Source: Micropterus salmoides (lineage: Eukaryota > Chordata > Actinopteri > Centrarchiformes > Centrarchidae). Taken from it: a stretch of DNA of 64,000 nt. The translations under genes and the position numbers were made by a program. The notes below the pieces were generated by a model. The model was given only the letters and a program-made list of their open reading frames with translations. It was not told where the DNA came from and ran no database searches. The DNA lies in assembly GCF_014851395.1 (NCBI RefSeq), contig NW_024042261.1, positions 34,363,942 to 34,427,941 of the forward strand, given 5' to 3'. Of this stretch, positions 13,361 through 25,100 are shown piece after piece (the first letter of the stretch is position 1; each line of letters opens with the position of its first letter).

Positions 13361-15233
13361 CCTATTATCTATTTGTGACCGCAATAAGACCACAAGAGGG
13401 TGGCATTAGGCACTGAGATAGTAAAGCTGTACTGACACAAGTAAACTGATTCAGTGCACTTCTAAATAGGCCATATGTTATCTCACTTTGTTAACCCAAA
13501 TAATTAAAAAATAATTTTCTACTGTAAAAATAACCCTTTTCAAAAGGCACAAATCTAATTTGAAACCAAATTGAACATTTGTATCTTAATATATGTCACT
13601 GCAGTCCAGCTGCAGTAACATATAGAAAAGTATTTATATTATAGCTTATCAATAAATCAAAAATTTATTACAGACATGGGGTCCATATCCTGCCCACTCT
13701 TAATCCAGAGATACACACAAGCAGGGAGCAAGCACAGGAGACAGATCTGCTTCAGGGACACTGACCTGCACAGGTAACCAAACACAGTGCCATATAGCAC
13801 AATGATGGTGTGATCATTTTTGATTACACTGATTCTCTGTCCTGTGATTAAAACAGCTTCTGCTGCTCACAGAGAGATACAGAACATTCGTGATCAGGAC
13901 AATACTGTCAGATGGAAACTGATTGTCTTTTTAAATTATTTCACTCACAACCAATGACAGTAATATAACCAAATTACAATTTCACATCTGAAATAAGGTT
14001 TTCATTAGGGTATAATTTAATCCAATCATTTTAATTGACTAATTTTCATCATCATTTAAAATTATCATTTTTTAATGTTAATTTTCTACATGTACAAAGT
14101 AGGCGATTACCTGTCCCTGTAAGATCCACTTTACACCTGAGTAACACAACAAGAATCTGTGATGTTCATTTGATCAGACTGTCCTTAGTGGTACCGACAG
14201 TAACTGCTGACTGACATTTAACATGATTTTCACCAACATATATTAATCCTATTTCATGCCAGGAGGAGATGAGCTGGCCTGTCGGTAGAGAGTCTGATCA
14301 GTATTCAGTGTTGTGTTAGCATGCAGGCTCTGTCCTCCAGAGCCACACCACCCTCTCCATCTCTCTGTTAGAAACAGGCCCTTGTACTCCCAGCAGGCTC
14401 CTCCTGTTTCATTAACATCCTAAGCGTTTAGTTGATGCTTCACCCAGAGCATCTTAGCGAGACTAAGCAGTTGGAGTTCAGCATCTAGTTCAAGGACACT
14501 TTTTACAGGACACAGGGGTGCTAGAGGATTGTATCCATAACTTTCCATTTATAGGCCAGTCTCTTTAATGTCGCCAAGTTGTTGTTCACTGTTGCACCAG
14601 ATGCCATGCAGCTGGGAGCTGAGGGTGAAAATTGAAGTAGTCTATTTTTGGGAATTATATAAAGGGCAAAAAAACCTTTTTGACCAAAACCATGCAAATG
14701 GATGGAGCAGTTTAAAGGAAAGCAGCCCAGCATGATAGCTCTTACTCTGCAGAGTCTCAAGCTTATTTGAAGCCCAGAGACACAGAAATGAAATACTTTG
14801 ACATTTCATCAACTAAAAATATGAATATTGGTATAGGAATTTAATAAAAGTAATATGTTAGGTTCTATAAAAATCACAATTATAATTTTGCACAAGAAGA
14901 CTTTGATCTACTGATTGGGTACAACTATAAATAGATTTACAAAACACAAAACAATAAAACCTGTTTCTTTGACCAAACAATCAATACTGTGCACAATTAA
15001 TCAATCATTCAAAAACCCTTATTCTAAGCTCAGAAACAGTAATCACGCAAAACCAGGAAACCAGTTTTTTATTGGAAGACAATCTTGGGAGTGAAAATCC
15101 AACTGATAACATTGAATTATTGAATATATGACATCATATACATCTCAGTACAGTAACAATACCAGCCTTGAAGGCCTTCAGCATTTCCACAATCAATACA
15201 CTTTCCACTTCTTCCTCTCATTGTCCAAAAAAG

Positions 15234-15283
15234 TTCTGTTGAGTGCAACTACTGGCCGTCTGCAGTAGCTGCACTCAACAGAA
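15234..15283. other. long near-perfect hairpin downstream of galnt17
   Basis: Two 21-base arms (TTCTGTTGAGTGCAACTACTG and CAGTAGCTGCACTCAACAGAA) are complementary except at one position and flank an 8-base loop (GCCGTCTG). It lies 700 bases past the galnt17 stop and would be in that gene's 3' UTR if a distal polyadenylation site near 15070 is used. It could be an RNA structure, a small-RNA precursor or a foldback repeat. Confidence 0.6.
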
Positions 15284-15596
15284 TAAATCACCCCAGCTCA
15301 ACTAAACTTTGTCCCCATATGCATACATTACTTAACAATCATGCTACAAGATGTACTGCATTTGGTGCAACCGAATGCTTTAAAAAATGACAAATGCATC
15401 CATGACATATAAAACCACGATTTAGCCCAGTAGCCCCCGAAAATGAGATTTATGAGATGATTTACAAAAAAACAAACAAAATAAACTCCAATACCCCAAG
15501 GAATATTTATTGTAAATACCTTTTCCTTCAAATTATAAACATGTACAGGGTTTAGGCCTGTAAGAAGAACATAAAAATCCCTTTTGGGCATACATG

Positions 15597-15602
15597 TTTA
15601 TT
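15597..15602 (-). terminator. galnt17: candidate galnt17 polyadenylation signal
   Basis: AATAAA on the minus strand, 382 bases after the galnt17 stop. Further minus-strand hexamers occur at 15506-15511 and near 15070, so alternative 3' ends are possible. Confidence 0.35.
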
Positions 15603-15983
15603 CACTGTTAATGTATGCATTTCATAAGTAGGCATTCCTTCATTTTCATGAATCTTAAGATAAAAAGTTGAAAAAAAGTTGTATTCTGATCAGTTCATAC
15701 AGTATTACTGAAAATTTTAATTATTATTATTGTACTCATCTTAAAAGACATAATAATGGTCCAGAATGATATAATGCAGAAACAATGAGGATGAAGATAG
15801 AAACCTTTTTTCCCCCACATAAGACAGAACACAGTTTTGGCTTATCAAATCTAGAGAAGTGGCACATACAGGTATTATGGCAACCTTTTTAAAACTCTGC
15901 CTTATCAGTTGCTCCCCGGCCAAACTGAGGTCAGGTGACATCACTTGAAAATGGACTCATTGATTCCAGTGAAATTGGCCAGT

Positions 15984-16118
15984 CTACTGCTTCATGGTGT
16001 TCTTGAAGGTCCACTTCTGACCGGAGCAGGTCTGCAGGACCAGTAGGTGGTTGAAGGCAACGTTAGCCGGCACCACCTCCAGACAGCGTCCGGTAGCTCG
16101 ATTTATGATTGCCTGATT
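15984..16118 (-). CDS. galnt17: galnt17 exon 11 (terminal)
   Basis: The acceptor is CTGCCCTCTAG. The exon encodes NQAIINRATGRCLEVV, LLVLQTCSGQKWTFKN and TMKQ, then TAG at 15986-15984. The CLE and QxW motifs are those of the last lectin repeat. The family's usual C-terminus (WTIKN...) is matched. Confidence 0.92.
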   Translation of the reverse strand, partial: NQAIINRATGRCLEVVPANVAFNHLLVLQTCSGQKWTFKNTMKQ

Positions 16119-19100
16119 CTAGAGGGCAGGAGGAGAGCTGGTGTTGGTTCTGTTCTTGTCAAGTTTTACAGAAATTGCATCTGACTGACAGGATGTGACA
16201 AGAACCAAGCTTTATGTGGACAGCTAATTAATGTATTAATTATTGTGTTTTAATGGTGTAAAATGTGGGCAAAAAACACACTTACATACATTTAAAGTTG
16301 AGCTACATAATACTAATATCAAAAAATGTTATGTTATAAAATCATTGTCACATTTTTGGAGACATTAGTGACACTTTTACCACAAACAATAAGAGACCAC
16401 TGCAGGAAACAACAACCTGTTTAACTGGACTGTGTGACACAGGATCGACCGGCAGTGACAACTTAAACCCTTTGACTCTTTAGCTATTAAAATTTCTCAA
16501 GTAGAACTAAAAGACTAACGGAAAAATGATGAACAGGTTTTTGTCTTCAGTAAAGAAAAAAAGAAAACCTGTCTCCTCAAAAATGGGCTCATTAGTTTAG
16601 TGTAATTACACCATAAACAAATGACAAATTAGTTTAATGATGAGTGTTGTGACACATATTGTACTTGTACTTTAACAGAAATACTTTCTCAAATACATTT
16701 TGGTGGCAAGTTTGTAAATTCACTTGAAATTGCCACACAAGGTAAAGGCTAATAGCACAAATTACATCTCCATCCTCATCTCTGTGCTTTTATCCAGCCT
16801 TTATGTCAGGTTTACATTATTTAGCATTCACAAATCAATGAAATTCTGCTTTTCATGTGAACAAACACTCAATTACTTCATTAAAATAAACAATTTTTTT
16901 TCTTCTTCTCACCTGAGAGAAATCCCATGTCTTCTGGTTCACGCTGGTCACCTTGTCACAGTCTAAGAGCTGGGGAAGTTTGCTGCTCTCATCATCCACC
17001 ACACAGCGAGTGTCCTCCCCAGTGCTGCCCAGAGGGCCCAGGAACAGCTGACCCTCTTTGGTGTAACGTCCCAACTGAGGGGAAATACGGAAACATTACA
17101 TGTACAACAGTCTCCAGGGAATCACAAACATTGTCTCTACTACTAAGTTTCCCACTAGGTACCCACGTTTATTTTAGAAATTTTAAAACAACGCTAATCT
17201 GAATTTGTGGGCATTTTGGTGAACTAATATGACCAAAAATGCTGAATCTAACATGCACTTGAGAACCATATGAGTGAATTTTGTGAACTCTAAATCATAT
17301 ATGTTCCATTGGCTCAGACCCTGCAATGAAATTATAATGTGATGATGTGCAAGGGTAAGGAAGTCTGTGAATTTGGCAGGGAACTTTATTCTAGAAGCTG
17401 CTTTTTGCTTGCTCTAAACAGAAAGAACATGTTGTTCCAAATAGTGCTGACAGGTTTAACATGTCTTTGTAATCTACGAATTGCTGTACTGTAAATGCTT
17501 TTTCTGACTTTTCTGTAAAACCACACCCATCTTTTTAGTCTTAATTACAGTGCTGCTTCAATAATGTTGAAAACACACAATATTACTCTTCCCTTATCTA
17601 ATTTCAATGTTGTCTAGTAAGGAAACAATCGAGTATCAAATCACCTTCCACAGGAAGGGAAGAAATGCAACTTGAGAGCAACATGATGAAACTTGATAGA
17701 CTTGAGAGATCACTTCTGTACTGAATGGTTAAATCTGAGCACTTCATAATTTCAAGACAAAAGCGATTATTTTGCTATGCCGGTGTGCCACTAGCAAAGA
17801 CTGATCGTATTTGTGTTGTGTAGTTTCTCACATTGTCGTGCAGGGCTTTACAATAAAAAGTTAGCAACAGAAAGATTAAGCTGTCAGTTTTGAGTTGTGC
17901 TTCAATCCAGTCTTTGAATATTAAAGCAGCCTAGTTTGATGAGTCTCTGCCTGCATTGCCCTGTAAGGACTCTGGTGTTATACAGCTACAGAAATGTTAA
18001 AAACACATGCAGAGTACTTAAAACTGCGTCATGTGTTTGCAGTGCATAAACCAGGTGTAATAGGTATATTTTGGGTTTAGAACCCAACAAATCCCACATG
18101 TGGTCTCTTGAGCACTGTTAAAAATGTATTATTTTGGCATAACTTGTCACAATACATATGTAAGAAATGTAAAGGAGCATGTTATTTGTAGAAAGGCTGA
18201 TACTGTGCTGCATTCACTACCAGAATTGTTATTTTTAGCTCTGCTAGCTTTCAGAATTTTACTACTGAAGCCAAGACCTGCGTTTCCTGGAGCACCTATT
18301 TACTTCCTGGAGCAACTATTTACAAGCTACAAAGAGATACCTCGCAAGCTGAATGGCTCAGGACTGACATTGGCTGACTCAGGGCAAAAAGTGCAACCCT
18401 GAAACATTTTTATCCTGACCTGACAGTAGAACTCTCTCCTAATGGAATTTCAATGGAGGCAGTGTGAGAAACATGGCTGTAAATCACATCACTACTGAGA
18501 GTAAAGATAATGGTGAGAGATGCACTTTGTGGCCATTTTGTTGAGCGCTTGGTGTCCACGTTGTACCTGAGGACCCCATCCATGGCAGGGATGCAGAGTG
18601 GCTGTGTGGTTCTCCCTAATGCCTTGATCCATACACAGGTTGCTCACTTTAGAGTTATGAATCTGAAATCAAAAGGCATCTTTGATCACAATTTCACCTG
18701 GCACAAATCTTTGTATAAAGTCCTAATATTCCCAAACTGTTTAGGTATTCTCAAAATAATCATGGTAACATAAATAAATCAGCATTACTGTTTATATATC
18801 ACTATTATGTCATGACACAGCTTAGATGGTGTAAAAGGATATGCTGAGTGTTTTCTATCTGTGTTTTTGTTTTGTGGTTAAGATACTTTCTTATTAACCC
18901 CTCAGGAATTATTTGTCTCACCTATCTTTCTATTTTCAGTGGTTTCTTCCACTGAAACATTAGATGTACAAGCTTCTCTTTGAATGTTGACTCACCTCAC
19001 CGTAGAACAGCGTGTTATTGTACTTCCTCATCTCTGGGTAAACATTGTCGAGGTACCACTCAAAGTTTTTACACTGCAGACGCTTCCGCAGTGCAACCCT

Positions 19101-22100
19101 CTCAGATATGTCTCCGTAATCAATTCCGTGGTTCTGCAAGAGCACAAGGAGTCATTATAGGAAGTCTTTGCTTCTCAAGGCCTTTTTTCCACATTAACAG
19201 TCTTAATTTGAGATATAGCTCAGCAGTGACAGTGGTTGAATGTGAACCAAACGGGGCCAGCAACATCTTCCCCGCATGAGCAGTTGCCCACAACAACAGC
19301 CGTCTCTCACCTCCATAGGGATGTTCCAGGCCAAATAGACATTGGACTTGAAGTCATCCATCCAGACCTCAGCCACGCGTAGAGCATTACGCCGTGTGTG
19401 GAAAGCTATGTTATTATGGTAGGGTTTCTTCGTCCGTGCGATGTGAGCCACCCTGGAACAAGGCAGCACTTCCATACTGCCACCACATAACCACACCTGC
19501 AGGTAGATGGTGTTAAAGAACAGTGACATTAACTTAAAGCGAGCAACAAAAAAAATTGGGGCCAATAGAGGACAGAAAATGTAAAAATAAGCTAACAGAT
19601 ACACAGACATCACAATGTCCCCCAGCTTATAAAGATAGCTAAGGTAGAGACATGGAGAACCATTAGCAGTTTCATTGCCTTTTTCTGTACAGTACTCACT
19701 CTCCTTTTAGCTCTGGTTTGGTCTCCACCAACTCCTGAGAAAAATATCTGGCTCTTGATTTTCCAATTCAATAATCTAATGGAAAGAGGTGGAAAGTGTT
19801 TAAAAACACTTCTGTCATACAGTATCTCACAAAAGTGAGTACACCCCACACATTTTTGTAAAGATATTTATTTGTACTCACTTTTGTTACCAGTGGTTTA
19901 GATATTAACGGCTGTGTGATGTGTGATTGAGGGGACAGCAAATTTACACTGTTACACAAGCTGTACACTCACTACTTTACATTGTAGCAAAGTGTCATTT
20001 CTTCAGTGTTGTCTCATGAAAATATTTAATCAAATATTTACAGAAATGTGAGGGGTGTACTCACTTTAGTGAGATGAAAAATTTTCAATAACACAAAAAA
20101 ACCCTAAAGAACAACAACAGACTCTCGTGTCATTCCAAATGTACGGCAACAAACTCCCCAACCTTCCCACTCCCTGTGACCTATTTATCTCCATTGCCCT
20201 GCTGTGAGCTGCACACACAGGACTGGTCCTCCAGGACTCTTAATGGGGCCTCATTTATCAGCTGTGCCGTGCTACGGTGGCCACTGCTCCACTTAAACCT
20301 ACAGGGGTAAAGAGGGAACAGGAACAAGAGGAAACTGGGTGACACACAAACCTTGATGCCCAGTTCGATGTTCTCCCCTCCGTAGACGTCCATGCCTGAG
20401 TCGAGCAGGCCGAGTTCACCAAAGTACTCACGGTTGACCACGAAAGAGCAGCCAATCATGGCAGGAGACCTGCAATAAGGAAAACATAACAATATGAAAA
20501 CAATTGACACTGAATATTTGAACTTGCTTGGCTTTGTGAATGTAAATCAGAACCCTGTATGCATTTGTCTGTGTGAATGTGGTTTTCTATGTTTTTAGAT
20601 ACAGTATTCATGCAGATGTTCTGCAGATGTTTGTGCACGTGTGTATTTTTGACTGTGGTTCAGGCGGTAGAGCGGGTTGCCTATTAATTGGAAGGTCGGC
20701 AGTTCAATCCCCGGCTCCTCCAGGCTGCATGTCAAAGTGTCCTTGGGCAAGATACTGAACCCCGAACTGCCCCTGGTGGCTGTTCCACCAGTATGAATGT
20801 GTGTACGTTAGTTTCTGATTGAGCACTTAGGCTCAGTTTGTGGATGTAGTGTAAAAGCACCTTGAGTGGTTGAAAAGACTAGAAAAGCGGTACACAAATA
20901 CAGAGCATTTTCATCTCCTATTTTTAAAACCAATTATTTATAATCATTATTTAATTATTTAATAATTAATTATAATAATTATTTAATTATGCATGACAAT
21001 CTGATTTAACACAATTGTGTGGGTTAAAACCATATTCTAAAAATCTTGCTAATACCCCCCCCGACTCATCCCAACAGTATATCCTCAACAACTTTTGATA
21101 ATGTGAGACACACAAACTGGGTGTGGTTTGTCAAATAAGTTGAGATCCCAACGCTCTTACTATCAGGTCGCAAAGAAGAAAACTGGAGCCTTTCTCCCTT
21201 TAGTAACAACAGTGAGTGAGAAAAGGGAAGTGCAACATACTTCCATCTGCAAAACACAGAGCTTAACAATGCTATAAGCAATATATTGAATAATAATTAA
21301 GAGAAAGATATTTGGTATTAAACATGATATGATGATTGAAAATCAGGATATCTCATTGATATTGAAGGTTAATAAATTGAATTGATCTTCCGATTGTAAA
21401 ATACATAATATGGTTAAAGTACGGAGAATTAGGGTAAAGGTTAAATGCAAAAGGTCACTAAGTTTGGGTGAAGACATCATGACTATGAGTCATTGGGAGA
21501 GAAGGGTCAGCAAGGGGAAATGAAATGGCCAAATAAGGACATCTCTGGCCCAACTAAATTTAAGGATGAACAAGCTATGTGACAGTAGTCACATGGACAG
21601 GATAAGGGTGGTGGCTGATATGACAAAGAAATCAGCCACAGAATAGGATATATAAAGAGAAGCCAGAAAGAGATCGGGGTTATTCCTCGGTGGATCTCAA
21701 GAGGCATCGGACTCGGAGCAAGACCATCACCGCACCGGACCAAGAGCCAAAGAGTTGGGGATTTGAACAACTAACATCTAGAGAACGCTTCAGAGATTTC
21801 TTCAGCAAAGTATCAACAGATCGTGCCACGGAGGATAACCATAACAGCCAAGACAACTGAAGAATCATCAGACTCGGAAGATTTTCTCCTTTTCAACTGC
21901 AACAAAGACTGAAGACTTCGACAGACGGTAGAGGGCTCTGGACAAAGCCTCAAGTCTCCTCCGGAGTCCGCAGCCCCGCAGCGGAGGAAGGATTTCACTG
22001 CAGGACAACTCCTTCCCCTCCCTTTCTCTCCAAAAAGAAGATAACCAAAAACACTCAAGCTCAGCTATTCGTATCAGGTTTTGAATTTTAAACAGTTTTA

Positions 22101-25100
22101 TTATTTTTACTCATTTTTAACCAATTTTAGTTGTATGCTTGCCCTTGCTAACTTTATGCAATAAAATATATAATCACTGCATTTAAAGAACGATAGTCGA
22201 CATTGAAGTTATTTCCTCACTAAGGTAGTAATCAATTAGGTAAAGTGTGTTTAACATCTTTGAGGTTCTTATAGGTTGCTCTAGCCACTGAAATTAACTT
22301 ATCCTTGGGGCAGGGGTGACTCGGGATCTAACAGGTTATATGGGTGAACTTGCCTGATGGGAGCGGATGTGTCCCCGTCATCCCACCACTGTTTGGGCGG
22401 GTTGATGTACATGCACCACAGCTCCCAGTTGTAGCCATGGCCTGAGTTCTCATAGCGCTCCACATCAAACGTCTCGTGCTTGATGTTGTCGATGGAGGGC
22501 AGAATAATCCTCCTGTAGTCATCTTTAATACGGGCAAGAACCGGCTCGGCCCTGGCAAGAGTGTATACACATACACATGTACATACTTTACAGACACAAA
22601 CTAAAAGACAGACTGCATAACATCTTTCACCCACTTCAGTGAGTTTTACAGTGAAGTCCCTTAAGTAAGTAAGTAAGTAAGTAAAGTAAAGTTTATTTGT
22701 ATAGCACCTTTCGCAGATATTGTCTATTTATGCTGAGTGAACTGGATTGTGTACATAGTTTAGTTGACACTGAGCTGGAAAAAGAACAGGAAACCTACAA
22801 ACAGGAGTCAAGTGTTTACGTCTTGGCTATATCAGTTCATCATTTAAACAATTCCTTGAAATGTACTTTTATAAACAGGCTTCTGAGCATTGTTCTGTTT
22901 TATTGCTTGCTTTATGTCTTGTTTGTTATTTGATAAGCTATATGTCCTACTGTATCTCTCAAGTCTAATTCAACAGGCTCTACCCTTCTCCTTCTCGTCT
23001 TATCTGGAAACGTCTCAGGTGTGAAATTATTTTTGTGTGTTCGTTGTATACTGCCTTTGCTATCCTTCGTCCTCTCTTTCAGTGATTCTGTAAAGCACTT
23101 TTCTTTAAAAGTGATACATGAAGTCTATTATTGTTGCTGTTATCATTATTTGTAATTCAGTGGGTCTTAACACTATTTGGTTCGGAATAATGAGTTCTAA
23201 TTTTCATAAAGTGGCCAAAGTGAAGTTGATTCTACCTGAAAGGAGAAAGGGGGATCCAAAGATGTTTTCAAAATATTAGTTTGCAATCCAGACATCGTTG
23301 ACACCTACTATGTTTAGGTATCAACATTTATTCCATTCACATGCCAGTCTTGCTCACCAGAATGCGGTGAACTCCACATGGGCGTCAAAAAATCCCGTCA
23401 CCTCAGCCGTGGCCGCCTTCCAACCCTCAATTCTGGCACGGATCAGTCCCTCTCTCTTCTGGTTCCTGACGATCTTCACCAGACCGGGGTAGCGCTTGTT
23501 CACATACTCCTCCAGTGGTCCTTTCAGCTGCTCTGCAGTCCGTAAAACGAAGATTACACACCAAACAAGAAATGTTATATAAATGTTATTTAAGGGTTGT
23601 ACCAGAACAGGTTTACATGGTTTGATTTTGAACACCATATTTTTTTTCTTACAGCACATTGCTGCAGCTCCTCTTTTCAACCGGTGAACACTTTGTTTTA
23701 ACTATGGAGTGATACATCTAAATGATCTTTGTTGGGAGTTGCACATGCGCAGTTTGTAGTTAAGGACTACTAGCCAATCAGAAGCAGAGAAGGGCGGGTC
23801 AGTGAGAAGCAAACACGGCTTCATTTCAGCAACCAGCTTAGCAACATGGACTGGAGCAAGAGTTTCAGAGTGGTGAGTTATTAATCTGTAACAAAAGTAT
23901 CTTTCATCCATAAAGTTTTAACTGAGCTCTGTCTCTACATCACAGTAACAACTTTATGTCCATTGACTGCCTGGAGGGTAGCTAGTGTTTGGGAGGGAGA
24001 GGAGACAGGTGCTGCAGCTCACTGTTTTTCCACCAGTGTTTTTGAGGGCGTGTCGGAGTAGCCGAAAGGGAAGTGCCTGGACTACAAACAAGCTGTTTTC
24101 AAGCAGTTCAGAGCAGAGTTTTCTGTGGGAGATGGGAATTCCCTTTGGGTTGGACTTTTGGCTTTTTCGCTATATAACTCAAAAAGCATAATACCACCGC
24201 TTTAACGTCAATTGTCGCAAATTCGCATCACACCGCTTCCATTCAGACTGCAGCTGAGATAGCGTATGTATTCCCCCATTGCCTGTTTGTGAATATTCGA
24301 TACGTACCTAGGATCCTTTTGCAAGCACTGGTTTCTCGTTTATGCCTGTTGTCACTTATTTGCATCATACCTATATCATACCTGAATCTATTCTATGTTC
24401 TATAGACAAATTAACATTAAATTATCTCCACTTAATTTAGCATCAGCTTGAAAGCAATTGATAACGAAAATAATACATTTTCTTATATATTTGTAAATAA
24501 AAACAGGCGTCAAGGAGATATTAAAGCCCCTTAGTTCCAGTTTTGCTGCACAGCACAGTACCTGATTGTGGCCTTTGACCTCTTAAATAAAAGGGAGTAA
24601 AAGAATTGAAAATTTCTCTGGAGCTCTCCATAAAGTATAACTTTGGTCTGTAGTAGATGGACAGGAAGAAACATAAACATGAGACTAGGAATAGCAAATA
24701 AAACCTGTATGACAATGTTACCATCTCAAAATTACAAAAGAAAATGCTGCAGAGTAATTGCATCAGCTGACAGAACAGATATGCCATACCATATCATATG
24801 CCACATGTTTAAATAAGGATTGTTAATAGAATCTTAAAATACAGCTTGAAAGTATATGATCTGCTGGTGAGTACTGACCTGTACAGGCTGCTTAGCTTCA
24901 GTTATTTCCCCCATTCATTAGGATAATTATCGCATTATCTCTTGTCTTGGACTGACAAAGATAACCACTATGATGTACGCCAAGCATCACTGATTACACT
25001 GACACAGACATACACAACCAAATGAAAAGCTCCACCACAAGTACACAATGATCAGTTTTTATGGAAAGTAAAGACACACAAATGACGCACACACTGAAAG

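Larger units (their letters stand above)
8315..15983. other. caln1-galnt17 intergenic region (convergent 3' ends)
   Basis: The region contains the 3' UTRs of caln1 (from 8315) and galnt17 (from 15983 leftward), hAT-like element copy 1 (9587-10393), a poly-G run (about 9172-9182), an (AAAAT)n tract near 12706-12727 and a dispersed repeat at about 13040-13360. No additional exon was recognised. Confidence 0.6.

Noticed and set aside
21507..22058. Minus-strand open frames of 62-87 codons
   Set aside because: They lie within the probable solo LTR and show no conserved protein motif.
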